Source of the DNA: Beroe ovata | Lineage: Eukaryota > Ctenophora > Nuda > Beroida > Beroidae | NCBI GenBank assembly: GCA_946803715.1 | Contig: CAMPET010000027.1 | Span: forward strand, 119,405-183,404 | Reading direction: 5' to 3' | Length of the DNA stretch: 64,000 nucleotides | In this document: one piece after another, positions 21,701 through 35,900 of the stretch | Layout of the letters: each line of letters opens with the position of its first letter | Numbering within the stretch: the stretch's first letter is position 1 | The notes under the pieces: model-generated | What the model saw: the letters and a program-made list of their open reading frames with translations, nothing else | Databases searched by the model: none | What the model was told of the DNA's origin: nothing | Translations under genes and position numbers: made by a program

Positions 21701-23721
21701 TGAGTAGCAATGTCCTTATTCCCTCTTGTTAAACAGCGGACACACCCCACTGACTTGAAAACAATCATTGGCATGTCACATGTCACATAGGTCAGTAGTG
21801 TGGGCAGGTGCTGCCTTACCATCGGTTTGGCAGTCTCACAGATTGAGAGATTGCGTAGGGCTGATAGGGCAGCGTGCTTTACCTGGGTGCGATTGTATGA
21901 GTGTAATTACACCCATTATGAGTGTGATTACACCCATTACAGTAGACGTGATGTGATTAGAGTAGACGATGCGTGATTGTATAGATGTGTGAGTGAAGTA
22001 TGGTGCGATTGTTGTTGTACTGTGAATTATTACATTAGTTGTATCCTAGATCAAGGGAGACTGACACGCGAAACACTATTGATGATGAATCTGATTCTGA
22101 ATTTGACACTTTGTAAGGTAAATAACTCTATACAGCATATACTACAGTACCTCCATACTAAGTGTGTGTCACAATTATTACAACTTGCAGATTTAACACA
22201 TTTAATGATTCACACAATTCATAGAGAGATTGGTACGACATTTCTTCTGCCCGGTCTCGAGGAGCTGATCGTGGTATGAGGGTTTTGATAAACTATATGA
22301 CCTTTCGTCCCAAAACCCAACAGAATATAAAACAACTAAACTGGAAATTGATTTAACTTTACTAACACGAACCACTTTGGAGCAACTCCATTCAAATAGA
22401 TTACATAATAACACATTTCTGGCGACAACCCCAAATATGCGGCACAACCATTTAACGCGCAGAGCATACATCCAGGGGTGATTCAATCCGTACACATTTC
22501 ATAATAATAACGAGGTGACTGATCTACACGGACACACGTCACACAAACACATGACACACGTCACACAAACACGTGACACACGTGTTTGTGATCTCTGTCA
22601 CCTTGACAAGCATCTCCTCTGACGTGAACTCATGATCCAGTATCTGGAAGATAGTCTCCAGAAGTCCCGGGTACAGAGCCAACTCCGCACTTCGTGAATC
22701 AGACGTTGCCAGGTTACCAATCACTAGGGCGCCTGTGATCGAAAAGTGGGGGTCAGCGTATAACACTGTGAAGTTGAGCACCGCGATTCCGGAACACCTC
22801 CAACATAGGTACCATGCCGCATACCAGTTCCTTTGAGGTGCTCTAGATAACCCTTCATCCAGCCCATTGCTTCTTTAGTCAGATCCAGAGTTTCATCCTG
22901 AAAAGCAAGCTGCGAGATCCTATCATTCGATAGAAGAGATACCAGAATCTGAGGAAATGATCATGTGTCATTATCCAACCAACTATTTGAAAAATATGAA
23001 ACTGATATCGAATAGGCTAAAAGGGATGTGGAGCGTTAAATTTTTTTACCGATCAGTCACTACAGTGTGTAAAGTACTACGGTAGTGTACCAGAAAAAAG
23101 TCAGTATTCAGACATCGTTTCAGAAAGGACACCATGATCGCTACTTACTCTACACTTACACTTCTACATTTCAAGTTGGTTGTGTCTCCAACTCTCTGAT
23201 CCAGTGTGAATGAGTTGTACAAGAGAAGGGAGTGGGTGTTGTGAAACGTGTGTTACAAAGTGTGGTCAGTCCTCACCCTAATTCAATGTGGCTAATTCAA
23301 TACTATAATAGACAGATGGCAATATATAACATGGTTATATTGTAGGACAAATTTATGTACTACAAACACACTCACATTATGTGTTGTAAAGAATGTAGGT
23401 TTAATTCTTCATATTTGTTAGGATGGAGTTTTCTAACAGGTATAATTACGGTGGTAGGTACTTGACCATCTATACTACCATGCACAAATCGCTGAATTGA
23501 TCACAATCTGAGCCCTCCCACAGGGCGAAAAGACCCAGTATTCCACACGACTATAGTGCTCATGGTCACCAGTATAACTCTATCACAAGTGCATCGTGTG
23601 ATGATCCATAGTAACTCATGATCTTTACACTCTATGCTAGTGAACAACGTGATAATCGCTTGTACACCGTGACACCACTATTTGCACAGCTGGTGGAGAG
23701 AAGTGCAACCGTCACAGTGAT

Positions 23722-23752
<31 letters not shown>

Positions 23753-25692
23753 GTATCAGTTTCATGATACATTACAGAACGACGGAATGGAGCATGCTGT
23801 ATTTTCAGTTATAATCGAGAACAGGTGACGAAGCGGAGCTGAAGTTTTCAGAGTATAACAGCTCAAGTACCCTCAAATAGTATAGAAGGAACATGGTTGA
23901 TGGTGCAAACCCCTCATCTCAGTATAAACCCCGGTCCATGATATGAATATCATGCCGTGATAACCCGTGATTACTGTGATTACCCGTAATTACTGTGATT
24001 TCCCGTAATTACCTCACTGGCTATCCTTTCAATGGGGTCACTGCTTGTTTCATCCATTGACGTGTTGATTATGTCAATTACGTCACCAAGAACTCCTGCT
24101 TGGTACATTTCTATCTGGGCTTCTGGTTTCTCGAGGAAGTTGAAGTGACCAAGGACATCAAGTGCAGCTTCTTTCACCTGGACAATGATCTCACAAGGTA
24201 TTTCATCGATGATGATATGAGATCAGGTCATTATTGATCTCCGTTGCTGTTAAGTCAGCCTAAACGAATGACTTTATTATTCCGTATAAACATACCTAAA
24301 CATAACACCCTAAACATAACACCCTTTTTTGATGTAGGTAGGTACTTTGAAATGTACAATACATTGTTTCGAGGTTACAAATCATGTTGCATGACTGAAG
24401 TCATTCAATTCATGAAGCCATCATTTATTCAAAAATTCGTAATTACATGGTCATCCTCTTTATGCTGCTTGAGAACTTCACAGACAATGGAAGCAACACC
24501 AAGTGCCAGCGCCGAATTTGCTATCTGAGATGATAAAATATCTTACCTTAAATAAGAACATTTATTATGGTTGACCAGTGATGAAATTAGGTGACTGTCA
24601 TTCACTAACTTCATCGCCATGATCCAGAAATGTTGCTGTGATGTTCAGTACAAATCTCAGCACAGTAGCATCAGTACTGTATCTCAAATATTCAACTATT
24701 GTCGGGAAACACTGTAACCGAATAGCCTCTTTCTGAACCTGAAACAATGTAAGATGATTGAACAATTGAAAAGATATTTCCCACTCTATAGTCTAGTGAT
24801 GTATTGGAGTTAATAAGTCCTCTTTCTATCGGATAGAATTTGATTAATACAGCAAACCTCTTCATGATCCATACAGATAGTGTGAAATGCACCACACAAC
24901 ATGTAATGTATTGAATTGTTTTCCACAGTTGTTCTCTCAACTGGCTTCAGCTATAGAGTTATGGAGTAAAATCGAAAACAGAAAGTAATTAATATAATTA
25001 TAAGGTATAAAGAAGTAGCTCATTAAAAATTGATTAATGTCTGTGAATCAACTACGTACAATTCAGCTTTTAAATGAACTTTCCTTAAAGTGTATATCAT
25101 GACAACCTGATTTAAACGAGATACTAGGCCTGAAATGCCCCCTTCACTCAATACAATTTGCCGGCCAGTATGACTTTCAAAGCATAGGTTTCCCATTGCC
25201 CGACATGCTTGTCTCAATACGACGAGCGAGCTATTGTGGACCAATGAGACCAATGGAGGAATCACCTGGATCATAAACGTGATATCAGAAATAAAATTTT
25301 GTAGTTTTTGCAGATTCAAACAATTCATACGGTATGACTACATGAAGCAGTAAGCCTACTTCTTGTTGAATGTAGGCAATCCTGTTTTCTTCAGCCTTCG
25401 CCATTTCTGCTATGACTTCAGCTGCCTGCTCTGCTCTACTAGAACATAGAAGTTCTGAAAGTCTGTTGACAATGCCATCATTGAGTAGTTCTGAGCCAGC
25501 CTGTAATAAAAACATTCTGCCTCATGAGTAAAGGTGATTCATTTTCAGAATAGAATTAGTTTATGGTAAGCAGATCAGGATTAACATTTCTGAAATTACC
25601 TCAACTTCTATGCTCACTGTCTGAAGGAGACTTGCTAGATGTTGATCAACAACAGATGGTCTCCTCAATAATTGAGCATGGGGCTCTGTCAT
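18721..25692 (-). CDS. RAP1GDS1: Rap1 GTPase-GDP dissociation stimulator 1 (SmgGDS), armadillo-repeat protein
   Basis: Armadillo-repeat guanine-exchange factor and chaperone for small GTPases with polybasic tails (Rho and Ras families). Minus-strand exons: 25692-25600, 25500-25360, 25265-25107, 24950-24858, 24738-24610, 24524-24447, 24177-24013, 22948-22825, 22732-22602, 21882-21693, 20528-20416, 20256-20164, 19739-19618, 18859-18721. All phases join and give 589 residues, close to the roughly 607 of the human protein. Diagnostic segments are VVLRQACRAMGNLCFESHTGR, GALVIGNLATSD and KHAALSALRNLSICETAKPM. The rest is repeated helical armadillo units ending in an acidic tail (SIAEEEDIKELGEQL). 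The acceptor for the exon at 20528 was chosen to keep phase. No upstream coding exon was found. A possible extra 25-nt exon lies at 19436-19460. Confidence 0.92.
19216..19382. repeat. CA-rich microsatellite in the last RAP1GDS1 intron
   Basis: Imperfect (CA)n on the plus strand with tacacatgcacac variants. It reads as (TG)n in the RAP1GDS1 transcript. Confidence 0.9.
20990..21560. repeat. Palindrome-containing minisatellite in a RAP1GDS1 intron
   Basis: About five units of 110-120 bp, each with gtgtgacgaatgagcaccaattcgtcacaac (read in two parts as a hairpin), ctgacaccactgcataccggt, gacgtaagagtgcttgcgatgg and gcgctgacaccac. It lies wholly inside the intron 20529-21692. Same family as 1208-2070 and 62965-63430. 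Confidence 0.9.
23725..23750. repeat. (GA)n microsatellite
   Basis: Uninterrupted ga dinucleotide run in the RAP1GDS1 intron 22949-24012. The rest of that intron is unremarkable AT-rich sequence. Confidence 0.9.
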
Positions 25693-26139
25693 ACCCTGAA
25701 TGAGGATAAGATTGAATGGTACAAATTGGTATTATTATTATTATTGGTAAAAGTGCATAGGGGGAACAATTCTTGATAGTCCCTGACCATTCTAGTACTT
25801 ATAGAATTAGTAATGATCAATTACACAGAATTTTGACAATTTTTGTGATGAGTCTTCAAAAGTTTTACCATGATGATCAAATCTTTTAAAGCATTCCTTG
25901 AAATTTGCTTCCATAATTTACTATTTAGATTCACTGCTGAATCACTGCACTGCAGCTGTTTGATACAGCAATACTATTTCTATTTATATGCACAAGAGCA
26001 TGGAGAATGGAGATGATAAATGGTTAAATTGATATACACCAATAGTCAATACATGCAATATACATTGTTAAACTTTTATATTATAGTGGCACATCAACTT
26101 ATATGAACTTGATGAATTTGCCTGGCATTGATAGGCCTT

Positions 26140-26785
26140 CTGACGCGAGCCGGAGATTATTAGCGGCATATAAGTGCGTACGCGCGCGAAAACTGGGCCT
26201 ATAGTATACAGGCAACCAGTTGTCGATCGATGATAGACCCTGTCGAGAATTTCGTTTTTAATTGCGCGCGCGGCGCAAACTTATTGCTGACACAAGCCGC
26301 TTTGCGCCTTGTGGCTTGCATCAGCGGTTTCAGGTCTTGCATCGCCAGACAAGCATCCGCACCAGTGGATCACTATATCGTACTGCACACGTTGCGCGCC
26401 CCTGTTCTACTCATTGAACTGAAAAATCGTGAAAAGACCACGGACACGCGCAGCGCGCGCGGAGTATTTGGGTCACGCAGCGCGGGAANCGTCAGCAAGC
26501 CGCTGTCTGAGAATAAGTTTGCGCCGCGCGCGCGCGAAACGAAATTCTCGACATGGTCTATCATCGATCGACAATGCTGACACAAGCCGCTTCGCGCCTT
26601 GCGGCTTGCATCAGCGGTTTCAGGTCTTGCATCGCCAGACAAGCAACCGCACCAGTGGATCACTATATCGTGCACACGTTGCGCGCCCCTGTTCTACTCA
26701 TTGAACTGAAAAGTCGTAAAAAGACCACGGACACACGCAGCGCCGCGCGCGCGGAGTATTTGGGTCACGCAGCGCGGGAATAATC
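26140..26785. mobile_element. GC-rich MITE/fold-back cluster upstream of RAP1GDS1
   Basis: Two near-identical segments of about 200 bp (26287-26488 and 26579-26780; gctgacacaagccgctt ... gtcacgcagcgcggga) flank an inverted copy of the HECT-exon element (26526-26575: gcgccgcgcgcgcgcg ... ctatcatcgatcgaca). A direct copy of that element is at about 26226-26282. An N sits at 26489, at the end of the first segment. Open frames here follow the repeat and are not genes. Confidence 0.7.
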
Positions 26786-26862
26786 ACTATAATTATGAAA
26801 TAGATGTAAGAGAAATTCAGTCAAATAGCCCTCGATTAATTTTCAGATCTACCTGGCCTTGT

Positions 26863-26964
26863 TTGTAGAATTTTACCCTACCGTCGGCGCCACGCAATTA
26901 TCATCCAATTCCGCCTGGGATAAAATCCTGTCAGCATGAGCAAGGGTAGGGTGAAATCCTACAA
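26863..26964. mobile_element. 102-bp MITE with 20-bp terminal inverted repeats
   Basis: The left end ttgtagaattttaccctacc and the reverse complement of the right end, ttgtaggatttcaccctacc, match at 18 of 20 positions. The internal ggataaaatcctgtca resembles the element at 2446-2518. No open frame and no clear target duplication. Confidence 0.7.
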
Positions 26965-29900
26965 CTACCTTATAATCTAAAACTTTTTCAAGACCCAAGA
27001 GGTAAGCCTAGGACCTAAGTGAGTGTATATGAAACAAACCAATCATCTCCCATTTCCCAATTCAACAATTTTTGGAATACCAGTAATTTCCTTCAAATTC
27101 TAGGTAACTATGCAACTCTTAAAAGTAATTCCTCTCCAAATGTTTTGTCACAAAATTGTTTCTTCTTGAAAGAGAGCCTGATAAGCGATAGCAGTCACTC
27201 AGTCAGGGACTTTTTAATGATATGTATAGCTTTTTAAGGCCCCAGAATCTTCGATTGTCAAGTTCACTCATTCAGATGGTCGCATTTTTTGACTCAGAAC
27301 AGTAATAACATAGCTAGAAAAGTAGAGACCCGACTTTGTATAATGTATTCATGGTTATACCAATCAATGAAAAAATTTCTTATAATATGTGAATTTCAGG
27401 ACATGCAAAATTTTGGGGGTTAGGGGGGCAAAGCCCCCTGGTAAATTTTTCAAAAGTAGAGTTGAAGATGAAATCTGGTAATAAAAAAAACATCACAGTA
27501 ACTTAAAATAAGAGGAGCAAAAAAGTTATGCAAGAGTGAAGAACTGTAGAAAATGTGATGATTTGAGGCGTTAGATACTTATTTTAATTGCTGCTGAATA
27601 AATGGATTTTATTGTTTGTTGTAACAATGGAAATATAGTGGTTTCAGGTCACTATCCTGATATCCAAAGGTACTGAGAGAAAAGCATAAAGTCATCTATA
27701 ATGCAGAGCAGGGGTCTGGGGGCGCAGCCCCCAGAAGTCAGAGGATAAGTTTTGTTCAATAGTGTGAAATCCTTCAAAATTGTCCTCTTATTGTTTTGTT
27801 ACACTGGGAATAAGAGGGTCTTGGGGCACTGTCCTGATATATGTGCCTGCAATTCTTAGGTAATGTGTCCCTGTTGTGTATCTTAAAATGTAGCATTTTT
27901 TTGGATTATGATGTGTAAAGAATATTGAAAGTATATTGATTTCAGGCTTCCTTCCTTCCTTCCTGTCAATTATTCTTAGTCTATTGTAGCTCTTGGTGAC
28001 AACATTTCATGTTTTTAATTATTTCACACAGTTGTACATAGGAGCAGGATATTTTCATATTTTAGCTACCTCGATACTGTGTATTAGCTAACATATTTTA
28101 TTATCATCATTATTATTATTATAATTATTATTATTAGGTACCTACCATAGTTGTGAATAATGAGTAATCACAATTAATTCTTAAATTTAGCTTTATAGGA
28201 TTATTAGGAATTTAATCCCTCTTTTTAATTTGTGGTTCAGATTTTAGTATCATCCCAAGTTCTGAAGTTATGAGTTAAGAAATCAAATATGGTCTAATTT
28301 GTCTCTCCAACTACTATACACATAAAACAGTTGTTATTGTCTACTTCATTTCATTAATTATTCCCTGGATGTCCTTATTATCCAAGAATTGTGGAAGAAT
28401 AATTGCATATCAATCATACAATGATTAGCTGATAACTTCATAATCATTCCATTTTTGTAATATCTGTCCTGGGAGAGGAGTGATCTTCCTGTTCCGTCAC
28501 TGGGCAAGTGATTATTGATCTTGCTTTCTAAATGCACCATCATTCGTTTTGTGTATCTTTCTTCGAGGTGCAGCCACATTTCTATAAAGCATTTTGTGCA
28601 ATTTTCTCCCACAGCTAGGAATCTTGACTTATTATTTTGTTCCAATAATTATCAAAACATCACAAAATGGTTGGTAAAAACTACAAATGCCTCCATTTCC
28701 CTTTCATAGAAGTGTTTGTCTTTCACCCCGCCACAATAGTTCATTTTAAAAAATCAAAACATGAATATGTCAATAAAATTCAAGGATTTGATCAATAGGA
28801 TAGTACATTAGGTAGGTTTAATCTGATCTATCAATAATATAGGAATAAGGCAAAGTGTGAGAGTGGTTTCTGTGCATGTGTATATGGTCATCTCAACCAA
28901 GGAGAGTTAACAGTCAGAGATTGTTTAAGTTGGTAGAAAAATAAATTATGCTTTTGATGATCACTTCCGATTTTTGATTTAGGTCTTAGATTTTCTGATG
29001 GACGTTCAAAGATGGGAAAAGGGTCGCGAAAAACGACAATGCGGTATTGGATACAAGGGCATTGCTAGGTGATGTAGGAGTTGCATATGCATTATGCATA
29101 TTAAGTGAAAAATATGCACGTGTCATTTCCACTGTCATTTCGTTGATCCTTTTCTAATTAACTCAGTATCCCAAATTAAGTGTACCACGCCCACTTGGCA
29201 GGTGTTCTAGTTGCTTATATGAACAGATTAGAAAAAATGTTCAAATATGGGGTGCAGCCAATACCTACCACTGTACCAGAATCCAGTGCACAATGTACAA
29301 TGAATATTGAATAGCTTTCGTATTTTTTGCCATATTTTTTATGGCTATGGCGAAGGCCGAATCTGTCTGTGGTTGGATGAGAAGGCTATTTAACAATTTG
29401 GCAGCGTTCCTGTGCCTGTACGGGTGTACAGGATGTCAGGGCACCGACATGATCCTGCCATCCTTGTGAAGCAAGGCAATGATTGCGGATTATATTATGT
29501 ATACCTTCATAGTACTTGCCGGTCAGATGCTGCTGATCTCCATAATTTATATCAGGCATTCACATAATGATACTGTTAGGACCTACACTCCTTGAATGCT
29601 GGGCCACCAATGTCATGGGGTCCCACCATGACATTTGAGCACATCACTTTGGTCAGAGAATGGTTTTAGTGGGTTTAGTGGGTTAAGTGGATTGTTATTA
29701 GATTAATGGATTGTAAATAAGCTTTATGATTTGGTACCTATCAAGATAAGAGTTCTATAATACTATGCTATAAACAAGATCCAATGGCAGGAAAGGCTAT
29801 AGATGAGCTTCCTAATTGAGTTATTAATTAGCCATTTCACCACCGAATCATAAATTGAGAGAATTTTTTCTGCATAATCCCCGAATCAGGTTTTATTCTC

Positions 29901-32900
29901 ATAAAATTCCTTTCTGAATGCATCTAATTGATTTTTCCAATGGTTTCCATAAACCAACCTAAAGTATATTTTTCGTTCTTTTCCCTTGTTAGGCTGCTAC
30001 ATTAGGAGAGTCGTACCCGTGCTATCATCAGCATACCTACATGATGCAACACAGCATAATGTGTTGTGTCAGATTGAGACTGGGCTGTGAAAGTTTCCAG
30101 CATTGAAAAAAGTAATCCCGCTTTCCTGAGCAATATATATACAGAAATAACCGAACTTCACTTCCCTACTTTGAAAATGCGGCTCTCTGTATGCGAATTT
30201 GCTAATTAACATAATTCTGTTTTCGCGCTTTGCAAATTACTAGCCCACTGTCTGAACTTCTCTAAACAGACATCTGAGAACTCATGTCTCTACTAGATAC
30301 CTAGGTAGAATTACTCTTCCCTGCTAGAGGTGTTAACAAACTGAACGGCCGCCTGTTAATGTTAGATTATTTTCTAAAAACATCTCAGTACATAAATTTG
30401 GATTTTGTTTTTTTTCTGTGATTGATCCTAATGACTTCTTAATTGACATATCGAGTGCAACATATTTATTGTTATTCGTCCATAACCAACTGATGAGCAA
30501 GTACCATAATAGTATAATAATGGAGCCAGTGACCTGTGAGTGATAATTTCTTACTTAATGAGAAAACTTAGACTCTCAACTTGAATCATCTAATTAGTAT
30601 TTACCATTTACAGACTGTCAGTTTCGTTATGACTTGACGCCATACTAGGACTGAAGACTTAGGTACCTAGTAGGTACCTACCTCTAGTGATTAATCGTAT
30701 TACTGTATTGCCAAGCATACTTTGGCATGTCTACTTATTGTACCTAGTTAGTTATCTGCAATATTAGGATACTGAATTTGGAAAAATAAAATAAAGTGTG
30801 TATAGAAAGCTTTCATATGGTATAATAAAAGGAAGTAATTATGTCTCCTATCGAACATCTTCGATTTCGGTCTGATGGTAGAGAGATTAGGTGTAGACAG
30901 CTGCCGTTCGTGAAGCCAGACTTGAGTCGAATCTCAGATATTTCAACAGCAACGTACAGTACACTCTGTCCGAGATCATTTATTATGCGTACACTAGTCT
31001 TGACATGTTACACTTTTCTACTTTCCGACTTGTTGTGGATGAAAAATAGTATTTCCATGAAAGGTTGATTAATTCTTGATCTTGGCGAATGAGCTGTCAA
31101 TTGTTTAATGTGAACTACAGAAGTACCTACAAGCTTGTTAAGACTTGGTCGAGATGACGATAATTTACTCTCATGCCTTGTCTTTCAGCAAAATCTTTGG
31201 CGCTTTGCTAATCAGACCAGCCTGTACAAATACCATTTCACACTTCACATTTTGTATTCGCGCTGAATTTGTTTGATAACTTGCTAACCAGGTCAAAAGT
31301 CTGCCAGTCTGGAGATATTTTTTAGAGTTCTCATGCATCTGATGAAGTTGTATGCGAAAAAAATTGCAGTAAGAACTTTATTATCGTTTTAGACAACTTG
31401 GGCAGCTTCAGTTGGGTGGTGAGAGGTGTAATGCTTGCTCTATGGTTCTGTACCTATGTACTTCTGACTTTCCGAGATATGATAATTGTTATAATCACGA
31501 ACTTTTTGGAGGTAAAAGGTGGCCATTGTGTGAGACGATATTAAGTAGTGGACAGATGGATATAATAAGAGAATAAGCGAGTGATGACTCCATAATTGAG
31601 AAACCCGTCACATTATGGATAGACATAGTTTTATTGTAGTAATTTACAGCAATTTAGGCGACTCGAAGAAATCATGTTTTATTGGAGCTATCAAGTTTTT
31701 TCAACGTTCAATTAACTCGCTTAAATATGATATGTTTTAATAGAACATAGTTTTGTCCAGATTTATCTGTTCAGAGAAGTTGGAGCTGTGAGCTGTCCTC
31801 AGCTAAAATTTAGTACCCATCAGTAAACGCCAGACTTTGTTAAGGTATTATTATTTCTTGCCGGTTTACTGAGTCCTGAGGAACCTGACTGTAGTGTCAT
31901 GTATGTACAACCTGTTGAAGCAATATTATAGAGTCGGATTGAGTGCTCCTCTTCTTTATATTGGACAATAGACATCCACCATGGAAACTGTTCAGGTTAG
32001 GATGCATGTTCATATGTTATTTGGTGACCAGTACCGATCGGGAAACAGAGTTGCATTTCTTGTCAAACTTCCTCCGTTACTCTGTTACGCTTCATTAGTA
32101 ATTGTTACTTGTACGGCATCTGCATTCCTATATATTGTAACATTTATCCGGACCGTATTTCTATTGATTCCGCATCTAACGTAGTTCTACCATGTACCAA
32201 CTCTCGAATAACATGTGGCCAGGTGAAATGCATAACACTCAACAGGCGCACAAACAGAACTATTGTTGCAATGTTTTCAGTGTAGCTTTCTTTTTGTGCC
32301 TGTTTTCTCAATTCTCTGTACGAAATGAATTCTGTGTTATCAAAAATCTTGCTCGAGTTCGAGATGTTGTTTGTGAAGAACAGAATTTCTGCTACTATGC
32401 TGCATTGGATGGCCTGAAACGAATAAAGTTTAATCCACAAACAAATCCCCTGATAGCATGTTGTTTTGAAAAGCATCAAGCGAAAGGCCATGCCATTTTT
32501 GACAAGTCTGAATTTTTCATCTCAATTATAAACTTGCTTTTTTTCAGTCAATCGAAGGTGTAGAGCAATTGTTCCAAGGTCAGAACAAGAAGTATTCATA
32601 TATAAGAATCAACCAAGCTATTGGATTTAATCTCTCAATCTAATCGATACGAGCATATTCAACTTTATTACACTTCATCTTGACAATGCATGATTGCATG
32701 ACTATCATGATCGTCTAGGATGAATTTTAATTTTTAACTATTTTATAATTTCCTTCTTTATCTAATCTGCAATGGTCATCACGTAATTCCGACTATCTCT
32801 GATATACTTTCTTTATTAATTCGCATGTGATCATGAACATAGTTTTATCTTATGCTTTCTTATATCATGCTCTGTTATTCTAGAACATACCCTATTCTTT

Positions 32901-35900
32901 TCTCTTTTTAATAATCTAATACGAGCACACGTTTTATCCAGAGTGTACGTATGTTAGGGCGTTATTCATGTAGCAATCCTTGTCGCGTATGAGTAGTAAA
33001 TAATGGTAATCCCATTCTGCAATTATTCAGTTCCTCAGCTTCAAAACGACCTAAAGAAAACGGGTTTTTATTTTCCGTTGCTAATATTACATAAACATAC
33101 GTCATAATGTGATAGTGTCATAATAACACCGACAGCAAAACTTGTTGACAGGATTTGCTATAGAATCCCTCCTCTGACCATTATAAAGGTCCAAACCCTT
33201 GATGTTTAGTTAATTGGAACAAGAATTAAGTTCAGGTAAATAATGGTAGTCCTGTTAATATTATGCAGTAGACTATGTTTTGGCGTATATTCTATATTCC
33301 AGAAGGTCCAAACCTTTTCATCAACTCCATTATATTTAATAACTTTGTGCAACTTCCTCTGCTGTAAAATTCTGCTTTGCGCCAGAGTGACGTTATAAGG
33401 TGAAGGTATTCATCTTATTCTGGTTGAAAGGGATACCTATACAATCAGTATATTATGAGGTAGGAATCACGAACTTAGTGTGGAGATGTTCCATGGAACT
33501 TCCTATTTAGCTATTTCCTTCTGGGAGATTTCGTACTTCATAAAAAGGAAGGCGTCGATCTGTCGTAAGAGAGTTTACTGCAGGAGCTCAGCAGTAATTT
33601 TGGGGATCTTTACCAACATAACGCACACAGATACGCACGTGTTTTTTCAGTGATATCATGCTAAACATAAACTATTTGCTAAACCTATCATGTACATAAT
33701 GCGTCCGTGAATCAGTTTTATTTGATGTTACCCCCCTACCTGGTTTCAAAATCAGGCGTTATTTGTTCTTTGCATTCACTGAAGAACAATTAATAAAGAT
33801 GTCGTAGTAAGTAGGTATATCGTCCTAATTAAGTCATAAAGAACTGGTGGGGTGAAAGTCAGTTTGATCACCACTATAGTGATTTCATGATACAGCTGTC
33901 GACTCAATGCTTTGACTCTGCTGGAAGTAGTATACCGTAGATGTAAAAACGAAATAAGTTCAACCTTTCGACAGCTGTATGTCTGTGTGCGTGTCTGTGT
34001 GGTCTGTGTGCATGCGACATGCGTCTGTGTGTGTGTCTGTGTATATAGTTGTATAGCAGTTGTGCCCAGTTGTGCGAAGAAATTGGATTAAGTTGATAGT
34101 TTGTTCAGAGTCATTGATCAAAAATACATATGTAATATGGATAATAAGACATCATTCCAACAATCATTCTTCTTCTAATTGTTTATGGATTGGACGATTG
34201 AATAAGAGTCGCATTAGTTACGATGAGAGATAGTAATTAAACTCTCTTTTGACTCTATTAATAAATGAAAATGCGTCTTTTTAATTGCGATCAATTTCGT
34301 CGTTCAACGACATCGTCAGGCTCAAATTTTATCGTAATAAGTAGTGTTGATAAGTTTAAAACACTTCCACCAAACGGCCGATTCTCTGTGGTAGAGGTTT
34401 TTCGCCTTGCCTACTATAGAAAAATTTACCGTTGTCAGCTTTTATCACTGCACACGGAATTTTACGGAGACCAAATCTCAATCTTCGGGTACTACTAACG
34501 CCCTACGGTGTGCTAGTACTGAGATAATGCAGTAATTGTAATATTATGGCGTTGTTATCTGAGTACAAACTGTAGTGTTAATGGTATTGTTTATCGGTTA
34601 TATGTGTGTATGCTTTGTTATGTAGTTTAATATGATACAGTTGTCATATCATGTTATTGGATGAGTCGTAAGAATATCTAATACTATTGTACATCGGCAG
34701 ATACAACCACAATCTAAGTGAGTTCCTACATCCTCCATCGTCAACAATACGTTTCGCAATTTCAAATGTTCAAACTTTTCAGGCACGTCGACGGTCGAAC
34801 TTGGTGGCCCCCTGATCTGCTTCTTCGGACTTCAGAGACCAAAATCAATACACTTTGTCACAATGTCACATATTTACGCAGTAAAACGTATAATCGTATA
34901 TTCGCTATCCCTCGATTTGTCGTATACTAAAAACTCGAGAAGCAACGAACTATATTGAATCATGTAACCACGTGCCATTGCCCATTGTTATCTCGCCTTA
35001 TAGTCCGCTGAGGCAATGCTTCTCGATTACCGAACACGGAGTGTTGCTGATATGAAGTGTACCTATGAAGCACTTGATGTTCCAGGAAATTCTACATTAT
35101 TCTGAAATACCGCAGTCCTGACGTTATGCAGAATTATTGCCATATTTTGCAGCTTGCCTACTGATGTGTGCATATTTTTGTCAACTATTATAGTCTATCA
35201 TGTCTAACTTATCAACTACCAAATCAAGTACCTACTACCTATGCATGATGTTAATAACCATATTTGTAGTGAATTTTTTGTAGGCATTATCAATCGTCCT
35301 ATGTGTATTCAGAATTGTCCATCGAAATTCTTCAGTTTCGACACTTGGATACCTATTGATGAAGTGGCAAATCACAACGGCAAATATTATTAATTTTTTC
35401 TCTCTCTCTCTCTTTCTCTCTCTCGAACAGTTCTCGAGTGTATACAGTCAAATTCCAAAAATTGAAGTTAAGTTGTTTTAAATCAGTCATATAATATAGG
35501 TATACCTAGGCGTTCAATATTTTAAATTCATTTCTAGAGCGTCGTCAGTTATTACAGTTTAATTGTTACCCAGACCTGGCTCTGTCAACACTTCACAAAA
35601 AGTAGTGTCCGATAGATAGCGGACTCAAGATGCTTGTGTGTCGTTGTGTTGATAAATTTTGACACGCGATTAAAAGCTTGCATGAGCAGGAGGCTGGTTT
35701 CTTATGATCTTCGAAGCTCAATTAAAACGTATTGACATCGAATTAGGCATCAGCATTCCTGTGCAATTCGCGATCATGTAGGTATCTGATCCCATTTCAT
35801 GAGTTTGTCGTAGGTACCTGTAATGCAATCATTTTATTAGCTTTAGAATTTCTTTTGTACTGGCCCAACAAATATCCTTCCTATATTTTATTACTATGAT

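Noticed and set aside
26230-26783. Arg-rich frames of 70-116 codons
   Set aside because: They follow the GC-rich MITE cluster and repeat with it; the same peptides appear near 56200-56640.
32144-32563. Antiparallel 115- and 123-codon frames in the gene-free region
   Set aside because: Both strands are open over the same bases with no domain features; probably chance in AT-rich DNA.
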